NCBI GenBank assembly: GCA_001898145.1
Contig: MKSR01000023.1
Coordinates: 1-61,893 of the forward strand
Reading direction: 5' to 3'
DNA from: Dyadobacter sp. 50-39
GTDB taxonomy: Bacteria > Bacteroidota > Bacteroidia > Cytophagales > Spirosomataceae
Length of the DNA: 61,893 bases
Below the pieces are notes generated by a model. That model was not told the DNA's origin, ran no database searches, and saw only the letters and a list, made by a program, of their open reading frames with translations. Positions 23,872 through 32,470 of this stretch are shown one piece after another. The position numbers were made by a program, and so were the translations under genes. Position 1 is the stretch's first letter, and the number at the start of each line of letters is the position of its first letter.

Positions 23872-24804
23872 TCAATCCTTCTTCCCAACCCCATCCAGCA
23901 CCACGGCCCCGATGATGATCACGCCCATGACTACCTGTTGATAATAGGATGTGACATTCAGCAAGTCGAGACTATTACTGATCACGCCGATCAGCAATGC
24001 ACCGATGAATGTACCCGTCATAGTGCCGGTGCCACCCGACGTGCTCGTACCGCCGATAATCGCGGCGGCGATGGCGTCCAATTCGAAACCGGCGCCGGCA
24101 TTGGGCTGGCCGGTGGTGATGCGCGAGGTAAGGAGGATACCGCCCAATGCAGAAAGCAATCCGCAAATGGTATATACCCACATTTTGACACGGCTCACCC
24201 GTATTCCCGACGCCCGCGCGGCGGGTTCGTTACCCCCGACCGCATACATATAGCGCCCGAGAATGGTTTTGTTTAATACAATGGAACAAACCGCAAATGC
24301 GATGAGCAGGATAATGATCGGAAACGGAATACCCGCTACGCTGCCGCCGCCGATGAAGTTGAACGAGTCGGAAAGGTTCGAAACGGGCCTTCCCTTGCTG
24401 AGAATTAATGCCAAACCGCGGCCAATGGTCATGGTGCCCAACGTGACGATGAATGGGGGTACCTTGCTTTTCGTGATCACCAGCCCGTTGAATGCACCCA
24501 TGGCCGAGCCGGCCCCCAAGCCCACGAGCAACGGTACCACCAGCGGATAAGTGTCCGGATGCGCAAAGCTCGCCGCAGCTACGCCGGTAACAGCCACCAT
24601 AGAGCCCAATGAGAGGTCGATACCACCGGTGATGATCACAAACGTGACACCAAATGCCAGCAATGCATTGATCGAAACCTGGTTACCGATAATCAGCAGG
24701 TTCGAAACAGTGAAAAACTTCGGCGTACTTAATGCCAATACCAGGCATATCAATGCAAAAGCGAGAAAGATGCCGTACTGGCCTAGTTTGGAGAATCGGG
24801 TCAT
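23872..24804 (-). CDS. Sugar ABC transporter permease (RbsC type)
   Basis: 310 residues with about nine or ten hydrophobic helices and the RbsC/AraH signature regions: VSINALLAFGVTFVIITGGIDLSLGS near residue 45, KSKVPPFIVTLGTMTIGRGLALILS, and the EAA-like ARASGIRVSRVKMWVYTICG loop that contacts the ATPase. It forms the inner-membrane channel of the importer. It lies 65 bases before the RbsB-like gene and 118 bases after the RbsA-like gene; the latter gap holds a heptamer repeat array. Confidence 0.93.
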   Translation of the reverse strand: MTRFSKLGQYGIFLAFALICLVLALSTPKFFTVSNLLIIGNQVSINALLAFGVTFVIITGGIDLSLGSMVAVTGVAAASFAHPDTYPLVVPLLVGLGAGSAMGAFNGLVITKSKVPPFIVTLGTMTIGRGLALILSKGRPVSNLSDSFNFIGGGSVAGIPFPIIILLIAFAVCSIVLNKTILGRYMYAVGGNEPAARASGIRVSRVKMWVYTICGLLSALGGILLTSRITTGQPNAGAGFELDAIAAAIIGGTSTSGGTGTMTGTFIGALLIGVISNSLDLLNVTSYYQQVVMGVIIIGAVVLDGVGKKD

Positions 24805-24818
24805 TGTAAAGTTTTAAT

Positions 24819-24859
24819 GCTATAAGCAATAGGCTATAAGCTGTAAGCAATAAGTTGTA
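24819..24859. repeat. Heptamer repeat array, site 1
   Basis: Between the permease and ATPase genes: GCTATAA GCAATAG GCTATAA GCTGTAA GCAATAA GTTGTA, six units of period 7. Degenerate remnants (CCGTAAGTTGT, AAGCTAAGCAAGCC) continue to about 24895. No inverted copy at this site. Confidence 0.85.
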
Positions 24860-24922
24860 TTCCGTAAGTTGTGGACTTGAAGCTAAGCAAGCCATAGAAA
24901 TAGCTTAAAGCCCACCCCGCCC

Positions 24923-26425
24923 TCACGCTACCGCGTGCCGCATAATCAGCTCCTGCGTCGCTTCGGCCTTCGAGAGCAGCGCGGTTTGTTTGCCTTTGGA
25001 TAAAACCAGTATCCGGTCGCTGAGGCCCAGGATTTCCGGTAATTCCGATGATATCATGATGATCGCCATTCCCTGGTCGGCCAGGCTGCGGATCAGTTTG
25101 TATATTTCAAATTTTGCTCCCACATCGACTCCGCGCGTCGGTTCGTCTAGGATGATGATTTCGGGCGAAGCGAGCAGTACCTTTCCGATGACGACTTTCT
25201 GCTGGTTTCCCCCGCTCAGATAGGTCACATGCTGACCGGCACCCGCTGTTTTGATCTTCAAATCGGCGATCATTTTTTCTGCCGCCGATTGTTCGCTGTG
25301 TGTGTCGATAAAACCGCCTTTGCGGTGGCTGTTTATGCTTGAAAGGGTGATATTGTCCTTCACCGACATTCTGGGAATAAACCCCAGGCCTTTCCTGTCC
25401 TCACTCACATACCCGACTCCTCTTTCGATTGCCTCTCGCGGTGTGCGTGCGCGAAGCGGTGCTTTTTTGATGCTGATTTCCCCCTCGTCCCATCCGTCGA
25501 GCCCAAAAATGGCTCTCGCTATCTCGGTCCTGCCGGCGCCCATGAGTCCCGCCAAACCCAGTATTTCCCCGGATTTTACATTAAAACTAATATTGGAAAA
25601 CTTGCCGGCCTTGCCCAGGTTGTGCACAGAAAGTATCTCCTGCCCCACAGGCCGCGTCGCTTCCGGGAACATCTGATCGATCTCCCGGCCCACCATCATC
25701 GCGATCAATGCGTTATGATCAAGGTCGCGGGCTGCCCTGGTACCCATGTATTTCCCATCCCGCAGCACGGTAATGGTGTCCGAGATCCGGAATATCTCGT
25801 CCATTTTGTGGGAAATGTAAATAATGCTGACGCCCTGCGCTTGCAGGTCCCGGATGATCTGAAATAATGTCGCTACCTCTTTATCCGAAATGGCGGAAGT
25901 GGGCTCGTCCATGATAATCACCTTTGCGTTGTTGGAAATGGCCTTCGCGATCTCCACCATCTGCATTTGCGCCACGCTAAGATGCCTCATTTTCGTCTTT
26001 GGGGCGATGCTCACACCCATCCGGTCCAGCAATGTTGCGGCCCGCTGGTTAATCCCGGCGTCATTCAGCCAACCCGACAGCATCCCGCTTTTGCCGGAAA
26101 CCTCCCTTTCCCTTCCCAAAAAAATATTCTGGGCCACAGTCAGTTCAGGGATGATGAGAATTTCCTGATGGATCATGGAAATACCCTTTTTCAACGTCTG
26201 GTGCACATTGCTGCCGACGAGGTTCTCGCCTTCGAGCAATACTTCCCCGGAGTCAGGGCTGACCAGTCCGATCAGTATTTTCATGAAAGTAGATTTCCCT
26301 GCCCCGTTTTCACCCATCAAGGCATGCACTTCGCCTTTTTTTAGGTCAAAATGGATGTTATCCAGCGCCTGCACGCCGGAAAATGATTTGGAAATTTCTT
26401 TAACCCTCAGAATGTAGTCGGACAT
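24923..26425 (-). CDS. Sugar ABC transporter ATP-binding protein (RbsA type)
   Basis: 500 residues with two fused ABC ATPase domains, the hallmark of ribose, xylose and galactose importers. Domain 1: Walker A GENGAGKST (38-46), a degenerate signature LSVAQMQMVEIAKA, Walker B VIIMDEPTS. Domain 2: a loose P-loop GLAGLMGAGRTE, full signature LSGGNQQK (403-410), Walker B IIILDEPTRGVD. It energises the permease and lipoprotein encoded downstream. Preceded by an inverted repeat hairpin at 26441-26484. Confidence 0.95.
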   Translation of the reverse strand: MSDYILRVKEISKSFSGVQALDNIHFDLKKGEVHALMGENGAGKSTFMKILIGLVSPDSGEVLLEGENLVGSNVHQTLKKGISMIHQEILIIPELTVAQNIFLGREREVSGKSGMLSGWLNDAGINQRAATLLDRMGVSIAPKTKMRHLSVAQMQMVEIAKAISNNAKVIIMDEPTSAISDKEVATLFQIIRDLQAQGVSIIYISHKMDEIFRISDTITVLRDGKYMGTRAARDLDHNALIAMMVGREIDQMFPEATRPVGQEILSVHNLGKAGKFSNISFNVKSGEILGLAGLMGAGRTEIARAIFGLDGWDEGEISIKKAPLRARTPREAIERGVGYVSEDRKGLGFIPRMSVKDNITLSSINSHRKGGFIDTHSEQSAAEKMIADLKIKTAGAGQHVTYLSGGNQQKVVIGKVLLASPEIIILDEPTRGVDVGAKFEIYKLIRSLADQGMAIIMISSELPEILGLSDRILVLSKGKQTALLSKAEATQELIMRHAVA

Positions 26426-26440
26426 AGCGGTATCGAAACT

Positions 26441-26484
26441 GAGGCTTTAACCTCACCCGCCAGGCAGGATCCGGTTAAAGCCTC
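26441..26484. other. Perfect 12-bp inverted repeat before the ABC ATPase gene
   Basis: GAGGCTTTAACC (26441-26452) and GGTTAAAGCCTC (26473-26484), 20-base loop, in the 81-base gap between the dehydrogenase and the ABC ATPase genes. There is no T-run on either strand, so it is more likely an mRNA stability or attenuation hairpin, or an operator, than a terminator. Confidence 0.6.
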
Positions 26485-26506
26485 AGGATATGAATGCATT
26501 ATTGGA

Positions 26507-27667
26507 TTAACCCTCCCAATGTACGCCCGTGTCTTTCCAGCTTTTGGAAGCAGCCGAATCGAGCACTGCTTCGCACACTTTCTGCGTTTCGTAAGCGTCT
26601 CTGAATGTCGGGGAGCAAGGCTTTCCGGTTTGCAGGCTTTCGAAGAAATCGGCCGCCTGGTGTACGAACGAATGCTCATAACCAATGCTGGTTCCCGGGA
26701 TCCACCAGCGCTTCATGTAAGGCTGGTCGCTGTCGGTCACCAGGATAGAGCGCCATCCGCGCACGATCGACTGATCGTCGTGGTCGAAATATTCGAGGCG
26801 GTTCATATCGTGCAGGTCCCAGCGGATGGACGCATGCTCACCATTGATTTCAAAAGTATAAAGCGCCTTGTGGCCGCGTGCATAGCGCGTCGATTCGAAC
26901 AGGCCCAGTGAACCGTTATCAAAATGGCAGTGAAAAATACAGGCGTCGTCGATGCCTACTTTCTGCACTTCGCCGGTACCTGCGTGCTTGCGTTCTTTGA
27001 TAAATGTTTCAGCCACAGCCGATACATCCTTGATACCGCCGTTGATCCACATCGCAGTGTCGATACAGTGCGCCAGCAAATCGCCGGTCACGCCTGAACC
27101 CGCTGCGTCCACGTCGAGGCGCCAGGTTGCCGTTCCGCCCTGCGGTACATCCGGACTGATGGTCCAGTCTTGGAGGAAGTTGGCGCGGTAGTGGAAAATG
27201 CGGCCCAGTTTACCTGAATCCACAATTTGCTTTGCCAAAGTGACGGCCGGGACGCGGCGGTAGTTGTACCAAACGGTGTTTTTCACACCAGCTGCCTCAA
27301 TGGCGTCGACCATAGTCTTCGCTTCCGCCAATGTACGCGCTAATGGCTTTTCGCAAAGGATCATCTTCCCTTTTGCCGCCGCCGCCAATGCGATTTCGGC
27401 GTGCGTGTCGTTCGGCGTACAAATGTCGATCGCATCGATATCGTCGCGTTCGATGATTTTGCGCCAGTCGGTCTCATAAGATTCGTAGCCCCATTGTTCG
27501 GCGAATGCCTTCACTTTCTCCTCATTGCGGGAGCAAACGGCCGCCAGCACCGGGCGGTATTCGAGCTCAGGGAAAAAGTCCCCGATTCTTTTATAACCAT
27601 TGGTATGCGTGCGGCCCATCAAACCGGAACCGATCAGCGCGACACGAATTTGTTTTTTTTCTGACAT
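26507..27667 (-). CDS. Cytoplasmic Gfo/Idh/MocA sugar or inositol dehydrogenase
   Basis: 386 residues, no signal peptide. Rossmann loop [17 protein letters not shown] (9-25), the [16 protein letters not shown] strand-helix, and the catalytic-lysine motif [17 protein letters not shown] with the canonical EKP. The C-terminal domain contains [17 protein letters not shown], where D and H match the catalytic positions of inositol 2-dehydrogenase relatives. It probably reduces or oxidises a keto-sugar or cyclitol with NAD(P). It heads the importer genes on the minus strand and follows the 344-residue isomerase gene across a repeat-filled gap. Confidence 0.9.
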   Translation of the reverse strand: MSEKKQIRVALIGSGLMGRTHTNGYKRIGDFFPELEYRPVLAAVCSRNEEKVKAFAEQWGYESYETDWRKIIERDDIDAIDICTPNDTHAEIALAAAAKGKMILCEKPLARTLAEAKTMVDAIEAAGVKNTVWYNYRRVPAVTLAKQIVDSGKLGRIFHYRANFLQDWTISPDVPQGGTATWRLDVDAAGSGVTGDLLAHCIDTAMWINGGIKDVSAVAETFIKERKHAGTGEVQKVGIDDACIFHCHFDNGSLGLFESTRYARGHKALYTFEINGEHASIRWDLHDMNRLEYFDHDDQSIVRGWRSILVTDSDQPYMKRWWIPGTSIGYEHSFVHQAADFFESLQTGKPCSPTFRDAYETQKVCEAVLDSAASKSWKDTGVHWEG

Positions 27668-27678
27668 TGGGTTTAAAT

Positions 27679-27824
27679 GCTTTAGGCTGTAAGCTATAAG
27701 CTTTAAGCCTTAGGTTTTTGGAATAATTGAAAGGAGCTTTAGGCTATAAGCTGTAAGCATTAAGCTATAAGTTTCATTAGAGCGAAAGCTTAAAGCTTAT
27801 AGCTTATAGCCCATAGCTTACAGC
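27679..27824. repeat. Heptamer repeat arrays with inverted copy, site 2
   Basis: Forward arrays at 27679-27714 (GCTTTAG GCTGTAA GCTATAA GCTTTAA GCCTTAG) and 27735-27771 (GCTTTAG GCTATAA GCTGTAA GCATTAA GCTATAA). An inverted array follows at 27787-27823 (TTAAAGC TTATAGC TTATAGC CCATAGC TTACAGC). The second and third can fold into one long stem. Confidence 0.88.
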
Positions 27825-27826
27825 CA

Positions 27827-28861
27827 CTACCCTTGCCATCCATGCGCGTTACGCACTCGTACGAGCGCTGCGAGGATGTCGTTCCAGGTTTCCTGCTTGT
27901 ACATCACCTCATTCGGGAACATACAGCCGTCCCAGCAAATATGGCGGAATGCTCTTGTCAGTTCGCCCTTGTCGTCGCGAAGCCAGAAGCCCGCATGATG
28001 AACGATGTCCAGCTTGCCATTAGGATCGGTAGCGAGGCAGTGGCGGCCGGTTTTATCGTGCGAACCGGTTCCGTGAACGGTTCCGTCGTTTTGTGCTACG
28101 TGAAAATCGATAGTCCACGGACGCAGCGCAGCAGTCATTTTCCTGAATGCTTCGTCCAGGGTAGCACGGTCGTCCCATTGGAAATCGGCAGGCAGAATGC
28201 GGTCTTCCGGCGCATTATAACCCAGCAGATAAAGGAAAGTATGCGACATATCGGCCTGGAAACCTACATTCGGCCGGTCCGTAGCTTCGAGCGTGTCGAT
28301 CATCGCTTTCCAACTGTGCATGCCGCCCCAGCAGATCTCGCCCTCGGCAGCCAGTCCCTCGCCGAAGTCGGCAGCCACATCGGCGGCACGTCTGAAAGTC
28401 TCGGCGATTTGCTTGGTATTACCCTTAGGGTCAGCCGACCATGCTTCGGGTGAAGCGGCAGAGTCAATGCGGATCACACCGCCCTGGCGCACACCGGCGT
28501 CGCGGAGCTGCTTTCCGAATTCGCATGCCTTACGCACCTGCTCCACAAATGTATCGCGTGCGTCCTGGCTGCCCATCGCGGAGCCTGCCCAAACATTCGC
28601 TACGAGGCTACCCGCTTCCAGGTTATAACCCGCCAGCTTATCGGCCAGGCGCTTGCCGCCGTCAGGGCTGTTGAGATATTCGCCGATGTGCTCATCGAAC
28701 AAGCCGATGTCCACGCCGTCGAATTTCACGCCGTCCACTTCCGCAGCGGCTGTCTTTTCCAGCAATGTGTCAAAAGGAATAATCGGCTCTGAATCAGAAC
28801 CTTTGCCCACTATACCAGGCCAGGTGGCATTGTGGAGCTTGGGAAAATTATTTTCAGGCAT
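27827..28861 (-). CDS. Sugar phosphate isomerase/epimerase family TIM-barrel protein
   Basis: 344 residues of the AP-endonuclease-2-like TIM barrel used by xylose isomerase, IolE, IolI and hydroxypyruvate isomerase. Likely metal and substrate ligands fall in the expected order: Glu in [12 protein letters not shown], Asp and His in [11 protein letters not shown], His in [11 protein letters not shown], and a late acidic residue. It is longer than the 270-285 residue relatives encoded at 32.5 and 34.4 kb. No signal peptide. The specific reaction, a ketose/aldose shift or dehydration of a keto-cyclitol, cannot be told. Confidence 0.85.
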   Translation of the reverse strand: MPENNFPKLHNATWPGIVGKGSDSEPIIPFDTLLEKTAAAEVDGVKFDGVDIGLFDEHIGEYLNSPDGGKRLADKLAGYNLEAGSLVANVWAGSAMGSQDARDTFVEQVRKACEFGKQLRDAGVRQGGVIRIDSAASPEAWSADPKGNTKQIAETFRRAADVAADFGEGLAAEGEICWGGMHSWKAMIDTLEATDRPNVGFQADMSHTFLYLLGYNAPEDRILPADFQWDDRATLDEAFRKMTAALRPWTIDFHVAQNDGTVHGTGSHDKTGRHCLATDPNGKLDIVHHAGFWLRDDKGELTRAFRHICWDGCMFPNEVMYKQETWNDILAALVRVRNAHGWQG

Positions 28862-28877
28862 GGTTTAAGAGATAAGG

Positions 28878-28987
28878 GCTTTAAGCTGTAAGCTTTAGGC
28901 CTGGTGGAAAATAAATAGCTATAAGCTATAAGCAATAGGCTATAAGCATTCCAAGAGTTTAAAGCCTATTGCTTACAGCTTACAGCC
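28878..28987. repeat. Heptamer repeat arrays with inverted copy, site 3
   Basis: Forward units at 28878-28900 (GCTTTAA GCTGTAA GCTTTAG) and 28917-28948 (GCTATAA GCTATAA GCAATAG GCTATAA). Inverted units at 28959-28987 (TTAAAGC CTATTGC TTACAGC TTACAGC) repeat the same order of unit types, so the arms pair almost fully around a 10-base loop. Confidence 0.9.
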
Positions 28988-28988
28988 C

Positions 28989-30203
28989 CTACAATACTAA
29001 ATCAGGATTACCCGGGCCGAAGTGCTTTAGAATCACGATCGGATCGGTTTTGGATGGGTTAGTGATCGTCACCCCTTCGATCGCAGCGGCTTCTGTTACG
29101 AAATATTCGTCGTTGGTCAGCTGTCCGTAGCGGATCAATGCAGGGGTTTCGATATCCCACACACCGAATTTGCCATGGCCCTGCATCACGATCATTCCGT
29201 ATGCACCGCCGTCTTTGATGGTCACAGTTTGTCCTGGGAATACAGTCAGTTCCTTGGCGCTGTAAGCCTCGTTTTTATAGCAAATCCATTTTTCGTTGTA
29301 CCCTTCTGCTTCCATTTCGGCAACCTCTCTGACAGGCTTAGGCCGCATGAAGTGCTTTTCCATCAGGTTCGGATTGACATTCAAATCCCAGTCGATCACT
29401 TCCATCAACAGGTCGTAATCACCGATCCGGTCTTTCGGCGTGCCTTTCCAAAGCAACTCTTCCGGGATAACCGCCTCATTCACGAGTGATTGATACATTG
29501 CAAAAATATCCGAAGCTTTCTGCGGCTCATAGGTACACAGGCTGCCTGGTGCGTGCAACATGCCGGGAGGCACATCCCAACCGGTTCCCGGCTCCAGACG
29601 AAACGCCTGAGAGTAGTTGGTAATCTTGTTATCACCTTTGGTAAAATTCATCAGGCATTCCTTGATCTGCTCCTTGGTAGTTCCGGGAGCGATACCAATG
29701 AATGTGTAAGGAAAATCGCCGCCGTGATTGTTCAGTTGAGGCGGGAAATAGTAGGCTTCCGGCTTTCCGTTCTGGCCCACCATCGCAGCGTGCTCATCCC
29801 TGTGGTGAATGTGGTGCGGAAGCGGCCCCATGTTATCAAAAAACTTGGAGTACATCGGCCAGCTTTGGTATTGGTCCCAGAGCCTGTCGCCGATGATCTG
29901 GCCTTTCAGCTCTGCTACCGCGTCGCGTAATGTGACTTTTTGAACGCCTGATTCGTCTTCCAGAACGATTTGGCTCAGACCTTCATTTTCGCCTGTAAGC
30001 GGTCCGTTTTCCGCGGGAGTAGTTGAGGATAACCAACGCTCATCGATACCACCACGCTCGCCGCCCAGTATGTAATAATCGTCCGGGTGCAATTTGATCC
30101 TGCGGCCGGGAACGCAAAATGAACGCGGCACCCAGGTAGGCGCCAAACGCAAAATGCCTTTTCCCTGCTCCAACGCCTTCTCAGCTATACTTGAAAGTCC
30201 CAT
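28989..30203 (-). CDS. Cupin-fold protein, phosphomannose-isomerase-like, function unknown
   Basis: 404 residues with no signal peptide. Two beta-barrel regions are suggested. The first has a metal-binding cluster GPLPHHIHHRDEHA near residue 128 and a second histidine in GWDVPPGMLHAPGSL near 214. The C-terminal third has VFPGQTVTIKDGGAYGMIVMQGHGKFGVW, a typical cupin strand set. The layout resembles type I phosphomannose isomerases and other sugar-binding cupins, but the sequence does not match a characterised enzyme I can name. Being inside the cluster, it may isomerise a keto-sugar. Flanked by repeat site 3 and by the BIME-like element. Confidence 0.65.
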   Translation of the reverse strand: MGLSSIAEKALEQGKGILRLAPTWVPRSFCVPGRRIKLHPDDYYILGGERGGIDERWLSSTTPAENGPLTGENEGLSQIVLEDESGVQKVTLRDAVAELKGQIIGDRLWDQYQSWPMYSKFFDNMGPLPHHIHHRDEHAAMVGQNGKPEAYYFPPQLNNHGGDFPYTFIGIAPGTTKEQIKECLMNFTKGDNKITNYSQAFRLEPGTGWDVPPGMLHAPGSLCTYEPQKASDIFAMYQSLVNEAVIPEELLWKGTPKDRIGDYDLLMEVIDWDLNVNPNLMEKHFMRPKPVREVAEMEAEGYNEKWICYKNEAYSAKELTVFPGQTVTIKDGGAYGMIVMQGHGKFGVWDIETPALIRYGQLTNDEYFVTEAAAIEGVTITNPSKTDPIVILKHFGPGNPDLVL

Positions 30204-30266
30204 TGTTTTTGTATTAAAGAATTGGTTTTGGTTAAAACTTTATCAATAAAGTGAGTGTATCGTTCA

Positions 30267-30349
30267 TGTCACCCTGAGCGCAGTCGAAGGGTCTATGCGA
30301 CTATGCCTCTGCGTCACGCATCTATCCTTCGACTACGCTCAGGATGACA
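30267..30349. repeat. REP/BIME-like paired palindrome, copy 2
   Basis: Arms 30267-30291 and 30324-30349. Arm 1 reads TGTCACCCTGAGCG...AGTCGAAGGGT; arm 2 is its inverse with a few wobble changes (ATCCTTCGACTACGCTCAGGA then TGACA). The core is shared with copy 1 at 14806-14880, and the end pairs have changed together (ATGCT/AGCAT there, ACCCT/AGGGT and ATCCT/AGGAT here). Confidence 0.85.
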
Positions 30350-30378
30350 GTAGCGTCTTGCTAACTATCAATTTAAAA

Positions 30379-31470
30379 TCACGACACATTCACTTTCAAC
30401 TCAAACTCTTCGATGTCCTCTTTTGCGGTCAATACTCTCAGTTCGAGATCGTACTCCCTTGTTTCTTCGGGTTCGAGGAATATCAGGGTCCCGTCTTCCC
30501 GCGCCTTGGCCTGGCCCGAAAGCGGGTGTGTGCTGGGCTCGATGCCGGTCACATATTCACCTTTGCCCCAATGCTGCCAGTTGGCAAGCCAGGGCAATTG
30601 TTCCTTTTTGAATTTCAATGCGACGGCCAATCCGAGCTTTTCATTGTGCAGACCGCAAATGCTGTCGCCGAAAATATCCGCTTCAATATCAATCAACGCA
30701 ACTTCCTCGCCGGTTCCGAGGTGGCTTTCCAAAGGCGCAGGTGCTTTTTTGAATGCATTGCCTTCTTTGAAAATCTTTGCATTCTCCTCACCGTGGCGCG
30801 GATGCCATTGACCGTTCCAGAGAATGTCCGTACCCTCGTCCACGATTGGCCAGCCGAAATTGAAATGGTACAGCAGCATATGCGGTGCGGCGGTATTAGC
30901 CTTATTAATCACTTCATCATGAATGCGCAGCTTAGCCTCGCCTAATGTGGCTGATATGGTCCTTTTCAGTTCCAGGCTCGGTCCGAACGGGCGGGTCTCA
31001 CGGATAATGCCGGTAATGCTCATCTCGTACTTTCCGGCACGCAGGTCGGGCTGGACAATGGAAATGATCTCTGCCGGCTGGTTCCCGATCAGGCCGTGCA
31101 GGCCACGATCACCGAAACTGTCGGATTCCGGTCCGCCTGCATGCGAGAGGCCGCATGTGGTGAGCAGGCCGCCTCCGAATGTGCGCAGCCAGTCAATGCC
31201 CTTATCCGAAAATGGCTGCGGGGAAGTGACGCCGCCATGGCTTATCCACGCCAGGCTATGCTGGTTGTAGAACGCCTCCGCAATGTCCATCGCCCGGTCG
31301 ATCACCACTTTAAAACGAAGGCCCCCTCCCGTATTGATCCATGCAATGCGGGTACCCCTGCCGGCGCCATTGTCGAGCACCGAAGTTTCGATACCGCCCA
31401 CCTGAACGTGGTTCGATACTTTCACTTTCCAGTCTTGTTTCTCAGCACCTTTCGAATCGCCGATCTCCAT
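30379..31470 (-). CDS. DUF4432 aldose-1-epimerase-like protein
   Basis: 363 residues with a galactose mutarotase-like beta-sandwich pattern. Seen: VLDNGAGRGTRIAWINTGGGLRFKVVIDRAMDIAEA near the start, GGLLTTCGLSHAGGP, the GLHGLIGNQPAE motif with a conserved histidine, MLLYHFNFGWPIVDEGT in the middle and GIEPSTHPLSGQA near the end. These are hallmark DUF4432 segments. The family is taken to bind or epimerise the anomeric carbon of unusual sugars, and it often sits in sugar-acid or cyclitol clusters. No signal peptide, so cytoplasmic. The first upstream gene is an alpha/beta hydrolase. Confidence 0.85.
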   Translation of the reverse strand: MEIGDSKGAEKQDWKVKVSNHVQVGGIETSVLDNGAGRGTRIAWINTGGGLRFKVVIDRAMDIAEAFYNQHSLAWISHGGVTSPQPFSDKGIDWLRTFGGGLLTTCGLSHAGGPESDSFGDRGLHGLIGNQPAEIISIVQPDLRAGKYEMSITGIIRETRPFGPSLELKRTISATLGEAKLRIHDEVINKANTAAPHMLLYHFNFGWPIVDEGTDILWNGQWHPRHGEENAKIFKEGNAFKKAPAPLESHLGTGEEVALIDIEADIFGDSICGLHNEKLGLAVALKFKKEQLPWLANWQHWGKGEYVTGIEPSTHPLSGQAKAREDGTLIFLEPEETREYDLELRVLTAKEDIEEFELKVNVS

Positions 31471-31556
31471 TATATCTTAATTAAACCTGTAATTATCTAA
31501 CCTAAAAAAGGCGCAAAATGCCTTGTCTTAATGCATCTAACTGCCAATACGTGCAA

Positions 31557-32369
31557 TCAGGCTACCGGTACGGCGGTCAGCCAGTTTCGAACGCGGGCAT
31601 TGAAATCTTCTGTATTTTCAAAATGGAACGCATGTCCCAGTTTGTCGTATAAAAACAATTCGGCCCCGGGAATACCGCCGGCGACTTCCTCGGCCATCCA
31701 TACCGGCGTAAAAATGTCTTCCCGCCCCCCGATCACTAATGTAGGCACATTGATCTTTCCTAAATCAGGCAATGCATTGTGGTTGATACAAGCTGCGGCC
31801 TGTCCTTCCAGTCCATGCAACGGCTGCGGGAACGGATTGAATGCATCAATACGCCGACCGTTCTCCAAATCCTCATGCTGTTTTGCATCGTCCCACGACG
31901 ATTTCGAAAAGATCAGCAACTGAATGTACAAGCTGAACTCCTCCGGCCGAAAACGAGCCTTGGCATTCATAATATGCTGAAAAAGTCCCTTCGCGTAATT
32001 ATCGCAGCGTGCCCACGGGCACATTAACACGAGCGACTTCACCTTTTCAGGGTGCCGGATCACGAGCTGCTGGGCAATAGTGCTGCCCATCGAGCAACCT
32101 ACCACATGCACATTATCCAAACCCAGCGAATCCAGCAAGCCGGCATAATCATCTGCCATCTGCTCGGTCGAATAGGGCCCTGCCGGTTTGTCGGTCAGTC
32201 CGACGCCGCGGTTATCGCCGATAATGCACCGGAAATGGTGTTTCCAATCGGCTACATGTACATTCCACACCGCACCCGGCGCGGTAATGCCCATAATGAG
32301 GAGCAAAGGCTCCCCCGAACCGCGCTCTTCGTAGTAAAAGTTAATACCGTTGGTTTTGATGGTGGGCAT
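31557..32369 (-). CDS. Alpha/beta hydrolase
   Basis: 270 residues with the full alpha/beta hydrolase catalytic set: oxyanion strand LLLIMGITAPGAVW, nucleophile serine in VVGCSMGSTIAQ, acid in VIGGREDIFTP, and final histidine in KLGHAFHFEN. No signal peptide. Family members act on esters, lactones or C-C bonds. In this cluster a sugar lactone or ester is plausible but not shown. Placed between the DUF4432 gene and the 275-residue isomerase gene; the gap upstream is a heptamer array. Confidence 0.9.
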   Translation of the reverse strand: MPTIKTNGINFYYEERGSGEPLLLIMGITAPGAVWNVHVADWKHHFRCIIGDNRGVGLTDKPAGPYSTEQMADDYAGLLDSLGLDNVHVVGCSMGSTIAQQLVIRHPEKVKSLVLMCPWARCDNYAKGLFQHIMNAKARFRPEEFSLYIQLLIFSKSSWDDAKQHEDLENGRRIDAFNPFPQPLHGLEGQAAACINHNALPDLGKINVPTLVIGGREDIFTPVWMAEEVAGGIPGAELFLYDKLGHAFHFENTEDFNARVRNWLTAVPVA

Positions 32370-32373
32370 ATTT

Positions 32374-32470
32374 GGCTGTAAGCTATAAGCCTTAGGCTAT
32401 AAGCTCCATATTTATTTGTGATAATTTGCTCTGAAAATGTGGCTTATAGCTTATAGCTTATAGCCTATTG
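32374..32470. repeat. Heptamer repeat arrays with inverted copy, site 4
   Basis: Forward units at 32374-32404 (GCTGTAA GCTATAA GCCTTAG GCTATAA GC), then a 37-base AT-rich loop, then inverted units from 32441 (CTTATAG CTTATAG CTTATAG CCTATTG). They fill the gap between the hydrolase and isomerase genes. Confidence 0.88.

Noticed and set aside
27679-28987. Heptamer arrays as a CRISPR or tRNA-like element
   Set aside because: No spacers of constant length, units are only 7 bp, and there are no cas genes or cloverleaf.
14806-30349. The two BIME-like copies as ends of one transposon or insertion sequence
   Set aside because: No transposase between them, ordinary conserved genes lie in between, and each copy is itself a complete inverted pair.
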